Positions 35,787 through 45,158 of a stretch of DNA of 64,000 nucleotides are shown piece by piece. The first letter of the stretch is position 1; each line of letters opens with the position of its first letter. The stretch is from the NCBI GenBank assembly GCA_937899645.1, contig CALCCD010000103.1, positions 1 through 64,000 on the forward strand, read 5' to 3'. The notes beneath the pieces are model-generated. The model was not told where the DNA came from, ran no database searches, and saw only the letters and a program-made list of their open reading frames with translations. Source of the DNA: an uncultured cyanobacterium. GTDB taxonomy: Bacteria > Cyanobacteriota > Cyanobacteriia > Cyanobacteriales > Geitlerinemataceae. Both the position numbers and the translations under genes were made by a program.

Positions 35787-36162
35787 AGAAGAAAACGATA
35801 GGGAAACGTCAAGCCGTCGCGCCGAAAAACGCGCCTTCGCGAAGCCGTTTACAAGAGCCGCGTGTGGATCCGTTTGTAGAGCGAATTTACAAAATGAGTC
35901 TCAATCGTCGCACAAACCTTTACGTCCGCGCACGTTCTGCCCTTAGCTGCGCCCCGTTCGCCGCCCCGTCCCCATCCGCAGCGTCTGCCAGCCCCCGCCG
36001 CCGCGATCGAGCCCGCTCGCTCCCGCAGAGCTTTTCCACAAGGAGCGATCGCGTGAAGTAAGATGTAATAGCTTCGTGACGCGTGGGTGTCTTCGCCACA
36101 GGTGGGCCGAACATTTTTCGGTCTCTGCCACTCGAACTCCTCGCATTGCCTGTTCTGCGTGA
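35787..36162. other. Divergent region ispH / rimP
   Basis: Upstream DNA of ispH on the left and the long rimP leader on the right. No gene is supported. The leader part ends in the terminator-like hairpin at 36163. Confidence 0.4.
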
Positions 36163-36187
36163 AGTGGGTGCTCTACCCGCTTTTTTT
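36163..36187 (+). terminator. Terminator-like hairpin in the rimP-nusA leader (attenuator)
   Basis: Stem AGTGGGT / ACCCGCT (7 bp with one wobble, the final T being the first of the T-run), loop GCTCT, then seven T at 36181-36187. It stands 35 bp before the rimP ATG, inside the 5' leader and not after any gene. A complete intrinsic terminator at this place suggests transcription attenuation of the operon that encodes NusA. Confidence 0.7.
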
Positions 36188-36221
36188 ATTGGCCACTTCT
36201 GTGATGCCTGGCCGCTCGTCT

Positions 36222-36680
36222 ATGACTCATCCACTGATCCCGCAAATCCTCGAGGTCGCTCGACCGATCGCGCGAGACCTCAACCTAGACGTGGTCGATG
36301 CGGTCTTCCAAACCAACCAAAACCCGCCCGTCCTGCGCGTTGATATCTCCAGCCCCAACGGCGAAACGAATCTCGACCACTGCGAACAGGTGAGCCGTGC
36401 CCTCGACGCTGCCCTCGAGGAGCGCGAGACGATCCCCGGCGCTTACGTACTGGAAGTGTCGAGCCCCGGCGTCTCTGACGTGCTGACCAGCGATCGCGAC
36501 TTTGCCGCTTTCAAGGGCTTTAGCGTCACCGTAACGACGACCGAAGCCTACAAAGGCCAGTCGAGCTGGAGCGGTCGCCTCGCGCTGCGCGACGACAACA
36601 CCGTCAATATCAACGTCCGAGGCCGCACGGTCAAAATACCCCGCGATATCGTCACGGCGGTGGTGCTCAGCGAAGAGTGA
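36222..36680 (+). CDS. rimP: Ribosome maturation factor RimP
   Basis: 152 residues from ATG 36222; the frame is open to 36087 but that would translate the hairpin and T-run of the leader. The N-terminal alpha-beta domain includes LRVDISSPNGETNLDHCEQVSRALD and YVLEVSSPGVSDVLTSDRDFAAFKGF, the RimP signature. The C-terminal Sm-like domain has TVNINVRGRTVKIPRDIV. RimP helps mature the 30S subunit. First gene of the rimP-nusA-ylxR-infB operon. Confidence 0.93.
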   Translation: MTHPLIPQILEVARPIARDLNLDVVDAVFQTNQNPPVLRVDISSPNGETNLDHCEQVSRALDAALEERETIPGAYVLEVSSPGVSDVLTSDRDFAAFKGFSVTVTTTEAYKGQSSWSGRLALRDDNTVNINVRGRTVKIPRDIVTAVVLSEE

Positions 36681-36759
36681 TCCACCGGCCCGATCGCGCG
36701 GGCCGCTCGCCCGAACCCAGATTTTTTATCAGACGCAATTTGAGAGGAACGAAACTTCA

Positions 36760-38289
36760 ATGTCAATGGTGACCTTGCCCGGTCTCGCCGAAATGATCGA
36801 CAGCATTTCCCGCGAGCGCAACCTGCCCAAACACTCCGTTCAAGAGGCACTGAGCGAAGCGCTGCTCAAAGGCTACGAGCGCTACCGCCGCACCCAGCGC
36901 ATGGATATCCAGTTCGAGGAAACCTACTTCGAGAACTTTGAAGTCGAGCTCGACCCGGAAGAGGGCGGTTTCCGCGTGCTCGCGACCAAAAGCATCGTCG
37001 ATGACGTAATCGTTCCCGACCACGAAATCGCCCTGCAAGAGGTGCAGGAAGTCGCAGAAGAAGCCCAACTCGGTGATACGGTCGTCCTCGACGTGACGCC
37101 AGAAAAAGACGACTTCGGCCGTATGGCAGCGATCCAGACCAAGCAGGTGCTGGCGCAAAAGCTGCGCGACCTCCAGCGCAAGCTAATCCAGGAAGAGTTC
37201 CAAGACCTCGAAGGCGAAGTGCTCCAGGCGCGGGTGCTGCGCTTCGAGAACCAGTCGGTGGTCATGGCCGTCAGCAGCGGCTTCGGACACCCGGAAGTCG
37301 AGGCCGAGCTGCCGAAGCGCGAGCAGCTCCCGAACGACAACTACCGCGCCAACGCCACTTTTAAGGTTTTCCTGAAAAAAGTCTGCGACGGCCCCCATCG
37401 CGGCCCGCAGCTCCTGGTGTCGCGCGCGGATGCTGGACTGGTGGTGTATCTCTTTGAAAACGAGGTGCCAGAGATCGAGGACGAAGTCGTGCGCGTGGTG
37501 GCCGTGGCGCGCGAAGCCAACCCGCCTTCGCGCTACGTGGGGCCGCGCACCAAGATTGCGGTGGACACGATCGAAAGCGATGTCGATCCCGTCGGGGCCT
37601 GCATCGGTGCGCGGGGATCGCGCATCCAGGTGGTGGTCAACGAGCTACGTGGCGAGAAAATCGACGTGATCCGCTGGTCGCCCGATCCGGGGATGTATAT
37701 CTCTAACGCCCTTTCGCCCGCCCGCGTTGATGAGGTGCGCCTGATCGATCCCGATCTGCGTCAAGCCCACGTCCTGGTTCCGGAGAATCAGCTCAGTCTG
37801 GCGATCGGCAAAGAAGGCCAAAACGTTCGCCTGGCCGCACGTCTGACGGGCTGGAAAATCGATATTAAAGACAGCGGCAAGTACGACGAAGCCGAGTACG
37901 AAGCGCTGATCGCCGAGCGCGAAGAGCGCGCTCGCTTGCGGGCTGAAGCCGAGGCCGAGGCCGAGCGTCTGGCAGAGGAAGAAGCCGCACGCGAAGAAGC
38001 CGAAGCCGCTGAAGCCGAGGAGGCCGAAGCCGCTGAATCCGAAGCCGCTGAATCCGAAGCCGCTGAATCCGAAGCAGCTGAGGACGTTGACGAAGGCGTT
38101 GACGAGGACGTCGCGGAAGACGCCGAGGAATCAGACGAGGAAACGGAAGCGATAGCCGAAGTTGCCGAAGCGGCAGACGCAACTGAAGCAGAAGCGGAAA
38201 GTGCGGAAGAAGTCGAGGCGACAGGCGAAGATGCAGACGCAGCTGACGACGCGATCGCCCCGGAAGCCGAAGAAGACGAGGAAGCGTAG
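36760..38289 (+). CDS. nusA: Transcription termination/antitermination factor NusA
   Basis: 509 residues. N-terminal domain (1-130), S1 domain (about 145-215), and KH1/KH2 domains with DPVGACIGARGSRIQVVVNELRGEKIDV and LAIGKEGQNVRLAARLTGW. There are no C-terminal acidic repeats of the E. coli type; instead a low-complexity tail of about 120 residues from about 385 is almost entirely Glu, Ala and Asp. Part of the tail is encoded by three exact 15-bp repeats (38026-38070). NusA binds RNA polymerase and RNA to govern pausing and termination. The leader hairpin at 36163 would be a natural point for self-control. Confidence 0.95.
   Translation: MSMVTLPGLAEMIDSISRERNLPKHSVQEALSEALLKGYERYRRTQRMDIQFEETYFENFEVELDPEEGGFRVLATKSIVDDVIVPDHEIALQEVQEVAEEAQLGDTVVLDVTPEKDDFGRMAAIQTKQVLAQKLRDLQRKLIQEEFQDLEGEVLQARVLRFENQSVVMAVSSGFGHPEVEAELPKREQLPNDNYRANATFKVFLKKVCDGPHRGPQLLVSRADAGLVVYLFENEVPEIEDEVVRVVAVAREANPPSRYVGPRTKIAVDTIESDVDPVGACIGARGSRIQVVVNELRGEKIDVIRWSPDPGMYISNALSPARVDEVRLIDPDLRQAHVLVPENQLSLAIGKEGQNVRLAARLTGWKIDIKDSGKYDEAEYEALIAEREERARLRAEAEAEAERLAEEEAAREEAEAAEAEEAEAAESEAAESEAAESEAAEDVDEGVDEDVAEDAEESDEETEAIAEVAEAADATEAEAESAEEVEATGEDADAADDAIAPEAEEDEEA
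38026..38070. repeat. 15-bp tandem repeat within nusA, three exact copies
   Basis: gaagccgctgaatcc at 38026-38040, 38041-38055 and 38056-38070, encoding Glu-Ala-Ala-Glu-Ser each time. A slip would change the tail by five residues without breaking the frame. Confidence 0.9.
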
Positions 38290-38378
38290 CTTTCGCCTCA
38301 TACGATTGGCGTTTGCTTATCGATCGTCCTACCGATGCAAGCGCCATCCCAAGCACCAAATGTTTTCTCTAAACACGC

Positions 38379-38705
38379 ATGGGTTGCAAAAACGAACGAC
38401 GCTGCGCGAGCTGTGGTCGACTCGGGCCGAAGTCCTCTTTCTGGCGGATCGTCCGAGTTCACCCGTCGCATCAGCTACAATTAGAAACTGGAATGGGTCG
38501 CTCGGCATACTTGTGCCCTGCGGCGGCTTGTCTGAAAGTCGCCCAGAAGAAAAATCGCCTCGGCCGCGCCCTGCGCGCACCTGTTGGCGACGACCTGTAC
38601 CAATCTCTATGGCGTCGTTTGTCGCTCGAGACACCTTCGGAAGCGACCGTAAATTACTTACAAGGGACGACCGAACATGATGTAAACGAGGATCGGATTG
38701 GATGA
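38379..38705 (+). CDS. ylxR: YlxR-family (DUF448) RNA-binding protein
   Basis: 108 residues. [39 protein letters not shown] and LGRALRAPV are the YlxR signatures; the two Cys pairs of the family's first motif and PAAAC are present. Its TGA (38703-38705) overlaps the infB ATG as ATGA, indicating coupled translation. YlxR proteins sit between nusA and infB in many bacteria and bind RNA or RNase P/nucleoid components; the role in cyanobacteria is not settled. The last 20 residues are acidic and variable. Confidence 0.85.
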   Translation: MGCKNERRCASCGRLGPKSSFWRIVRVHPSHQLQLETGMGRSAYLCPAAACLKVAQKKNRLGRALRAPVGDDLYQSLWRRLSLETPSEATVNYLQGTTEHDVNEDRIG

Positions 38706-41698
38706 ACAACGGGAAAGTCAGACTCTACGAGTTATCAAAGGAGCTCAACGTCGATAACAAGCAAATCCTGGCCTGCTGCGATCGCCTCGAGATCGCCTAC
38801 AAGAGCCACAGTAGTACCATCTCGGAACAAGACGCCGAGCGGATTCGCAAGACAGCGACGACAGCAGCGATCGCGACTCCTCCTACTCGGCCAACCCCCC
38901 CGAAACCATCTGCCCCTCCTCAGAAGAAGTCGAATATGGCTCCGGAGCGCCCCAAAGTTCGCAAGAAACAGCCGCAAATATTGAAAGTTAAACGATCGGG
39001 CGATGAAGACGCGAAAGCGCCCGAGTTGGCCAAACCAGACCAGCCGCAAAAAGCTGGCAGTGCGCCGTCCGCGCCCGTTTCCCGTCCCAGTGCGAAAAGC
39101 CCGGGCTCGCCGGTGAAGCCGAAAAAGGCTAAGCCACCGGTCATCCGTTCGATTTCAAAATCCCCCGCCCAGTCGAAGACAGCTGACAGCGCGCCCGAAG
39201 CGCCCGCTACGGACGCTCCAGCGGCCCCCGAGAAAACTTCACCTGCGCCCGAGACCGCGTCCCCGGAAGCCGTCAAGCCCCAACTGGTCGGCCCGCCGCG
39301 ACGCGCTTCTAAAGGCGAACCGAAGAAAGCCCAGCTCTCCTCGGGCGTCGCGCCGCCGAAACTCAAGAAAAAAGGCGAGCCGAAGAGCGCGAGTAGCGAG
39401 AGTTCCGCCGCACCGAAAGCTCCGGCTGCGCCGCGCCGCGAGCCCGTTCCCGACCTCAAGCGCCCGCAGCTCGTGCGCCTGAACTCAGCTAGCGCCAAGG
39501 CGAAGACGAAGAGCGGGGATGAAGATCTCGAAACGTCGGGAACCGAATCAAAAGATACCGACGACGACACGACGGATCTGACGCTCAACCGTCCCAAGCC
39601 GCCGCGCAAGCCCAAAGCAAAAAAACGCAAGGGTGAAACGGAAGAGAGCGACGACAAAACAGCTAAGGTCAACAAGCCCAAGCGACGCATCCGCCCGATC
39701 GCTGAGGACGATGACTTCGACGACGACGATGTGAACGCCGGTGGCAGCACCACGGTCGAAGTCAGCAAGTCGATCGCCCGCCCGCCCAAAGCCGCCAAGC
39801 CGAAGTCTGAAGTGTCGCGCACCCCGGCCTCGCCGAAGCGCAAAAGCTCCTCGCGATCGAACTCGCGCAACAGCCGCCGCGATCGTCGCGATCGCGTGGC
39901 TAAAGTCGAGCGTCCGGAGGCGATCGAGCTGATCCACGACCTGACCGTTCGCGAGCTGGCGGGCGAGCTGTGCGTCAGCGAAACCGAAATCGTCAAGAGC
40001 CTGTTTATGCAGGGGATTGCGGTCAACGTCACCCAAACGCTCGATATCCCGACGGCGACCCAGGTGGCCGAAGAGCTGGGCGTGGTCGTTCTGGTGACCG
40101 AAGCCGAGTCCGAGGCCACCAAGTCCACCGAGATGATCGAAGCCGACGACCTCGAAAATCTTCAGCGTCGTCCGCCCGTCGTGACGATTATGGGCCACGT
40201 CGATCACGGGAAAACCAGCCTGCTCGACGCCATCCGCGAAACTAAGGTCGCCCTGGGCGAAGCGGGCGGCATCACCCAGCACACCGGTGCGTACCACGTG
40301 GACGTGGAGCACAATGGCGAATCGCAGAAAGTCGTATTCCTGGATACGCCGGGTCACGAAGCCTTCACGGCCATGCGGGCGCGGGGTGCGCGCGTCACCG
40401 ACATCGCGATCCTGGTGGTCGCTGCCGATGATGGCGTCCAACCGCAAACGATTGAGGCGATCGGCCACGCGAAAGCGGCGGGCGTCCCACTCGTCGTCGC
40501 CATCAACAAGGTCGATAAAGAGGAAGCCCAGCCCGATCGCATCAAACAGGAGCTGATGGAACACCAGCTCGTGGCGGAAGAATGGGGCGGCGACACGATC
40601 ATGGTTCCGGTGAGCGCCAAAACCGGCCAGAACCTCAACACGCTCTTAGAGATGCTTGTCCTCGTCTCCGACGTGGAAGAGCTATCCGCCAACCCCGATC
40701 GTCCGGCAAAAGGTACGGTGATCGAGGCGCACTTGGACAAAGCGCGCGGCCCTGTGGCAACGCTGCTGATCCAAAACGGCACACTGCACGTCGGCGACAC
40801 CCTGGTGGCCGGTTCGGTCTTCGGGAAGGTGCGCGCGATGGTCGACGATCGCGGCGAGCGCGTTGCCGACGCCTTCCCCTCCTTTGCCGTGGAGGTGCTC
40901 GGCATGAGCGATGTCCCGGCGGCAGGCGATGAGTTCGACGTCTACGTCAGCGAAAAAGAGGCGCGTTCGACCGCCGACGAGCGATCGAGCGACCAGCGCC
41001 AGTCACGCCTCCAACAGGCGATGGCCTCTCGCCGCGTCAGCCTCAACAGCCTGTCCGCCCAAGCCAGCGAAGGCGAACTCAAAGAGCTCAACTTGATTCT
41101 CAAGGCCGACGTTCAAGGCTCGCTCGAAGCCATCCTCAGCTCCCTAGAGCAGCTGCCGAAAGACGAAGTTCAGGTGCGCGTACTGCTGTCGGCTCCCGGT
41201 GAGGTCACCGAGACGGACATCTACCTCGCGGCCGCCTCGAACGCCGTTATCGTCGGCTTCAACACCACGCTGGCGTCCGGCGCGCGCCAAGCCGCAGACA
41301 ACGAGGGCGTAGACGTGCGCGAATACAACGTCATCTACAAACTCCTCGATGATATCCAAGGCGCGATGGAGGGACTGCTGGAGCCAGAACTGGTGGAAGA
41401 AGACCTCGGCCAAGCCGAAGTACGCGCGGTCTTCCCCTCCGGTCGCGGCGCGGTAGCGGGCTGCTACGTCCAGAACGGGCAGCTTATTCGCAACTGCAAC
41501 ATCCGCGTCCTTCGCAAAGACAAAGTGGTGTTCCAGGGCGTGCTCGATTCGCTGCGCCGAATCCGCGAGGACGTGAAGGAAGTCAACACCGGATTCGAGT
41601 GTGGTGTCGGCCTGCCGAACTTCAACTCCTGGGAAGAAGGCGACGTCATCTCGGCCTACCGAATGGTAACGAAGCGTCGCACCCTAGCAACGCGCTAG
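38702..41698 (+). CDS. infB: Translation initiation factor IF-2
   Basis: 998 residues. The N-terminus ([19 protein letters not shown]) is the short IF2-N domain. A long Pro/Lys/Ala/Ser-rich linker of about 350 residues follows, with a second IF2-N-like region near 400. The GTPase domain starts around residue 495 with [15 protein letters not shown], then [12 protein letters not shown] and NKVDKEEA, and is followed by domains II, III and IV ending [11 protein letters not shown]. It positions initiator tRNA on the 30S subunit and promotes subunit joining. The start overlaps the ylxR stop. Confidence 0.96.
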   Translation: MNNGKVRLYELSKELNVDNKQILACCDRLEIAYKSHSSTISEQDAERIRKTATTAAIATPPTRPTPPKPSAPPQKKSNMAPERPKVRKKQPQILKVKRSGDEDAKAPELAKPDQPQKAGSAPSAPVSRPSAKSPGSPVKPKKAKPPVIRSISKSPAQSKTADSAPEAPATDAPAAPEKTSPAPETASPEAVKPQLVGPPRRASKGEPKKAQLSSGVAPPKLKKKGEPKSASSESSAAPKAPAAPRREPVPDLKRPQLVRLNSASAKAKTKSGDEDLETSGTESKDTDDDTTDLTLNRPKPPRKPKAKKRKGETEESDDKTAKVNKPKRRIRPIAEDDDFDDDDVNAGGSTTVEVSKSIARPPKAAKPKSEVSRTPASPKRKSSSRSNSRNSRRDRRDRVAKVERPEAIELIHDLTVRELAGELCVSETEIVKSLFMQGIAVNVTQTLDIPTATQVAEELGVVVLVTEAESEATKSTEMIEADDLENLQRRPPVVTIMGHVDHGKTSLLDAIRETKVALGEAGGITQHTGAYHVDVEHNGESQKVVFLDTPGHEAFTAMRARGARVTDIAILVVAADDGVQPQTIEAIGHAKAAGVPLVVAINKVDKEEAQPDRIKQELMEHQLVAEEWGGDTIMVPVSAKTGQNLNTLLEMLVLVSDVEELSANPDRPAKGTVIEAHLDKARGPVATLLIQNGTLHVGDTLVAGSVFGKVRAMVDDRGERVADAFPSFAVEVLGMSDVPAAGDEFDVYVSEKEARSTADERSSDQRQSRLQQAMASRRVSLNSLSAQASEGELKELNLILKADVQGSLEAILSSLEQLPKDEVQVRVLLSAPGEVTETDIYLAAASNAVIVGFNTTLASGARQAADNEGVDVREYNVIYKLLDDIQGAMEGLLEPELVEEDLGQAEVRAVFPSGRGAVAGCYVQNGQLIRNCNIRVLRKDKVVFQGVLDSLRRIREDVKEVNTGFECGVGLPNFNSWEEGDVISAYRMVTKRRTLATR

Positions 41699-41723
41699 GC
41701 TCTGTCACGCTTCGCAAACGTAC

Positions 41724-41754
41724 GAACGGGCGGCTCGTTTCGGGTCGCCCGTTC
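41724..41754. other. Hairpin between infB and era
   Basis: Perfect 9-bp stem GAACGGGCG / CGCCCGTTC around a 13-base loop, 26 bp after the infB stop. No T-run follows, so termination is doubtful; it may be a processing or decay barrier at the operon end. Confidence 0.6.
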
Positions 41755-41856
41755 TGCTAGCGGAAGGTCGGGCGTTAGGTCGGGCGTTTCCCCAGCGCAC
41801 GTCAGTGCGCCTCCACCCGTTCGAGCGTTTTGGTCTGTTAAATCTCCGGCTCGACT

Positions 41857-42807
41857 ATGAACGACTTTGCTGGCTTTTCTACCATTCCCGAAGCGCCGCC
41901 GGGATTTAAATCGGGCTTTGTGGGCATCATCGGTCGCCCGAACGTCGGCAAGTCGACGCTGATGAACGACCTGATCGGCCAAAAAATTGCCATCACCTCG
42001 CCGGTTGCGCAAACGACGCGCAACCGGCTGCGGGGCATCCTGACGACCGATGCGGCACAAATTATTTTTGTCGATACGCCGGGGATCCATAAACCGCACC
42101 ACCAGCTTGGCAAGGTGCTGGTGCAAAACGCGCGCACGGCGATCGACTCGGTAGACGTCATCCTGTTCGTGCTCGACGGCAAAACCGAGGCGGGCGGCGG
42201 CGATCGTTTTATCGCCAACCTGCTGACGCGTGCGAAAGTGCCGGTGCTGCTGGGCATTAACAAAACCGATCTGCAGCCAGCCGATCGCGTCGATGAAATC
42301 GACGACAGCTATCGCGACCTGGCGCTGGCTGCAACCGACGGCAAAGGCTGGCCGCTGCTAAAGTTCTCGGCACTGACCGGTGACGGACTCGGCGAGTTGC
42401 AGGCGGCCCTAGTCGATCGCCTCGAAGTCGGCCCCTACTACTATCCGCCCGATCTGGCGACCGACCAGCCGGAACGATTTATTATGGGCGAGCTGATCCG
42501 CGAGCAAATCTTGCGGCTGACTCGCGAAGAGGTTCCCCACTCGGTGGCCGTCGCGATCGAACGGGTGCAGGAAACGCCGAAACTAACCCGCGTTCACGCC
42601 TCGATCAACGTCGAGCGATCGTCGCAAAAAGGCATCTTGATTGGCAGAAGCGGTGCAATGCTCAAAGAAATCGGCTCGGCGGCGCGGGCGCAAATTCAAA
42701 AGCTGATCGACGGCAAAATTTACCTAGAGCTGTTCGTGCGCGTGCAGCCCCGTTGGCGACAATCGCGGACGCGGCTCGCCGAGTTCGGCTACCGGCCGGA
42801 TGAATAA
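41857..42807 (+). CDS. era: GTPase Era
   Basis: 316 residues. G1 is GRPNVGKST (27-35), the switch region contains TTRNRLRGIL, G3 is DTPGIHKP and G4 is NKTD. A C-terminal KH domain follows, with EVPHSVAVAIERVQE and KGILIGRSGAMLKEIGSAAR. Era binds the 3' end of 16S rRNA and acts in 30S assembly. It follows infB by 158 bp on the same strand, after the hairpin at 41724, so it may belong to the same transcription region. Confidence 0.95.
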   Translation: MNDFAGFSTIPEAPPGFKSGFVGIIGRPNVGKSTLMNDLIGQKIAITSPVAQTTRNRLRGILTTDAAQIIFVDTPGIHKPHHQLGKVLVQNARTAIDSVDVILFVLDGKTEAGGGDRFIANLLTRAKVPVLLGINKTDLQPADRVDEIDDSYRDLALAATDGKGWPLLKFSALTGDGLGELQAALVDRLEVGPYYYPPDLATDQPERFIMGELIREQILRLTREEVPHSVAVAIERVQETPKLTRVHASINVERSSQKGILIGRSGAMLKEIGSAARAQIQKLIDGKIYLELFVRVQPRWRQSRTRLAEFGYRPDE

Positions 42808-42898
42808 TAGATGCGCTAGGATCTGAGCCGAGATAGGACTTTGAGAAGAACGAGAACAGTAGCTCCGCTTTGCCGATGGAGCGGGAATTTCTGGAAAT

Positions 42899-43477
42899 AT
42901 GTCTTCAAATTTCCAAAGTTGCAAAAGTAAGGCGCACGCTCTTGGAATCGATAGCTTGCAACTTCTCGTTGATGAATACCTGCACCACTGGGGAAGCTCG
43001 TACCAACAGGAAGATGCCTGGTGGGGCGATCGAACACTTAACTGGGAAGCCGCGCTAGCAAGAGCCTGGAACTCTCGGTTTTCGGATGGAAAAATGCACG
43101 CTCATCAGTATCGAGTTGGCTCGAAAAAGCTTTCAGAGGGTCTCGGAATTGCGCTCGATCGACAGAAGCTGCCGGATAGCTTTGAGAGCTTTCGGGATGT
43201 GTATGATTGGATCGAGCACATCACACGGGACGTATACAGAATTGGGGACGTGACGGCTTATGATGTCGCACGGCGCTTGGGGGCTTGGTTGGGATTGGCA
43301 CCTTCGCGAGTCTACCTCCACGGTGGAACGAGAATCGGAGCGAAGATACTCGGCGTGTATGACAATCCGGCTCCGCTTTCTGTCTTTCCGCATCCACTTC
43401 GGGCATTGAGTGCAACTCATATTGAGAACTTTTTATGCATATACAAAGCTCGATTAACGAATGAGATGACCGTCTGA
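42899..43477 (+). CDS. Unknown protein with HhH-like segment
   Basis: 192 residues, not recognised. The sequence opens SSNFQSCKSKAHALGIDS, has a Trp-rich stretch (LHHWGSSYQQEDAWWGDR), and later DVTAYDVARRLGAWLGLAPSRVYLHGGTRIGAK. That last segment resembles a helix-hairpin-helix arrangement of DNA-glycosylase-like proteins, and its 'VYLH-GT--GA' loop is conserved-looking. Base composition is lower in GC than the neighbours for its first 200 bp, hinting at recent arrival. The gene lies between era and the EVE gene on the same strand, in an accessory stretch that also holds a recombinase fragment and a nuclease. Confidence 0.6.
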   Translation: MSSNFQSCKSKAHALGIDSLQLLVDEYLHHWGSSYQQEDAWWGDRTLNWEAALARAWNSRFSDGKMHAHQYRVGSKKLSEGLGIALDRQKLPDSFESFRDVYDWIEHITRDVYRIGDVTAYDVARRLGAWLGLAPSRVYLHGGTRIGAKILGVYDNPAPLSVFPHPLRALSATHIENFLCIYKARLTNEMTV

Positions 43478-43556
43478 AATATTTCTCCGTACCGAATTAC
43501 GGGCTGAAGCCGTACTATTTTCGGACAGCTTATCTGCAACTGCCAGGAGACGCGCC

Positions 43557-44033
43557 ATGACTACCGAGCCTCGCTACTGGCTGACCAAATCCGAGCCCAG
43601 CGACTACAGTATTGACGAGATGCAGCGCGATCGCGTCGAGATTTGGGACGGCGTGCGCAACTACCAGGCGCGCAATTTCCTGCGGGAAATGCGGTGTGGC
43701 GATCTAGCGTTTTTCTACCACTCCAACGTCAAACCACCCGCGATCGTCGGGCTGATGCGCGTCGCCGAGGAAAATATCGTCGATCCGACCCAGTTCGATA
43801 AGGCCGACAAGCACTACGATCCCAAGGCAACACCAGAAAAGCCGCGCTGGCAAACGGTGCGCTTCGAGTTCGCTGAGAAGTTCGCGCAGCCGCTGACCCT
43901 CGATCGCCTTAAGGAGATGTTCGCGCCGGAGGAGCTGCTGGTGGTCAAGCGGGGCAACCGGCTGTCGGTGATGCCCGTGAGCGCAGAAGCGGCGGCGAAA
44001 ATTTTGCAGGAAGTGCGGGGCGAGGCGGGTTAG
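43557..44033 (+). CDS. EVE-domain protein
   Basis: 158 residues, the whole length being one EVE (PUA-like) domain. It begins YWLTKSEPSDYSIDEM, continues WDGVRNYQARNFLREM and GDLAFFYHSN, and later has LVVKRGNRLSVMPVS. These match the thymocyte-nuclear-protein-1/YtpR-like group, which binds modified bases in DNA or RNA. It ends 3 bp before a GTG that starts a recombinase-like gene, so the two may be translated together. EVE domains are often found with restriction and defence genes, which is suggestive here. Confidence 0.9.
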   Translation: MTTEPRYWLTKSEPSDYSIDEMQRDRVEIWDGVRNYQARNFLREMRCGDLAFFYHSNVKPPAIVGLMRVAEENIVDPTQFDKADKHYDPKATPEKPRWQTVRFEFAEKFAQPLTLDRLKEMFAPEELLVVKRGNRLSVMPVSAEAAAKILQEVRGEAG

Positions 44034-44036
44034 ATC

Positions 44037-45089
44037 GTGGACGAGCGACAGACTGGCGGCGAACTCACCGAAACCCACGGCGATCGCGTGCGGCGCGGTC
44101 ACGCTCGCCAGCGCCACCTCGCCCACCCGCCGCCGGGACGCGCGCCTTACGGCTACCGACGCGGGCGAGATCGCTACACGATCGACCGGCAGGCCGCCCC
44201 GGTAATGCGGGCTTTTTTCGAGCGCTTCGGGCTCTACGGCTCGCTGAGCGACGCGGCGCGCTTCCTGGAAAAACAGTACGGCAAGCGCATCACCACCACC
44301 ACGGCGCGGCGCTGGCTGCAAAATCCGGTATATCGCGGCGATTTGCGCTATAAATGCGACGGACGCGAAGAAATTGTCCGAGATACACACGCGCCGCTCA
44401 TTTCTCGCGACGAAGCGGCGCAGATCGATCGTCGTCTCAGCCGCAATAAAACCCTCGCGCCCCGGACGGCTAGCGCGCCGCGATCGCTTTCCGGCCTCTT
44501 GAGTTGTGGGGAGTGTGGGGCAAAATTTCGGGTGACGAGCGCGCGGCCCTATGGCGGCAAGCGCCGGGGCTCCAAGGGCGGCGACTATCTGTATCTATAC
44601 CCGTCGGGCTGCACGCGGTCGTCTAAATGCGGCTCACTGCGCTACGACGAGGCGCTCCAGGCGACGATCGCCAAAATCTGCGAGGCACTGCCGCAGGCGT
44701 TGGCGCGGATGGGATCGGCGAACAGCGGCACGCCGCCGATGGGAGCGGGTTTGTCTGGGAAACAGGAAGAAATCGATCGGCGCAAAGCGATTTTGGCTCG
44801 GTTGCCACAGCTCGAGGCGGACGGGACGCTGGATGCGGAGAGTGCCGCGCTGCGGGCGTACAACCTGCGCGTGGAGATCGCGGAGCTGGAGCAGCAGCGC
44901 CAGTCGCTGCCACCGGTGAATCTGCGCGAGACGCTGGCGACGCTGTCGCTACCGCAGTTTTGGTACGACTCGAGCGAGGTGGAGCGGCGGTTTTACTTGC
45001 GCGAGTTCGTCCGGGCGATCGTGGTGGAGCGAGAGGGCGATCGGTGGTGGCTGGAGTTGGAGTTTGCGTTTGCGCCGCCCGATCGGTAA
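44037..45089 (+). CDS. Recombinase-domain protein lacking the resolvase catalytic domain
   Basis: 350 residues from GTG 44037. It has the Recombinase domain (PF07508-like: GRAPYGYRRGRDRYTID, ARFLEKQYGKRIT, ARRWLQNPVYRGD) and a zinc ribbon (LLSCGECGAKFRV, then GCTRSSKCGS), followed by a coiled-coil helix and the C-terminal RRFYLREFVRAIVV. This is the C-terminal two thirds of a large serine recombinase. The N-terminal resolvase domain with its Ser nucleophile is absent, and no upstream frame encodes it. It is thus a DNA-binding remnant or a domesticated regulator. It sits directly after the EVE gene, probably coupled. Confidence 0.85.
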   Translation: MDERQTGGELTETHGDRVRRGHARQRHLAHPPPGRAPYGYRRGRDRYTIDRQAAPVMRAFFERFGLYGSLSDAARFLEKQYGKRITTTTARRWLQNPVYRGDLRYKCDGREEIVRDTHAPLISRDEAAQIDRRLSRNKTLAPRTASAPRSLSGLLSCGECGAKFRVTSARPYGGKRRGSKGGDYLYLYPSGCTRSSKCGSLRYDEALQATIAKICEALPQALARMGSANSGTPPMGAGLSGKQEEIDRRKAILARLPQLEADGTLDAESAALRAYNLRVEIAELEQQRQSLPPVNLRETLATLSLPQFWYDSSEVERRFYLREFVRAIVVEREGDRWWLELEFAFAPPDR

Positions 45090-45158
45090 GCGCCGTGGTG
45101 GTGCTTCTATCTCTGCGGAGCCGCTCTCAGCTTCGCTACAGGGTGCTCCACACAAAAA

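Noticed and set aside
43490-43515. Small hairpin TACGG/CCGTA upstream of the EVE gene
   Set aside because: Only a 5-bp stem with no T-run; not distinguishable from chance.
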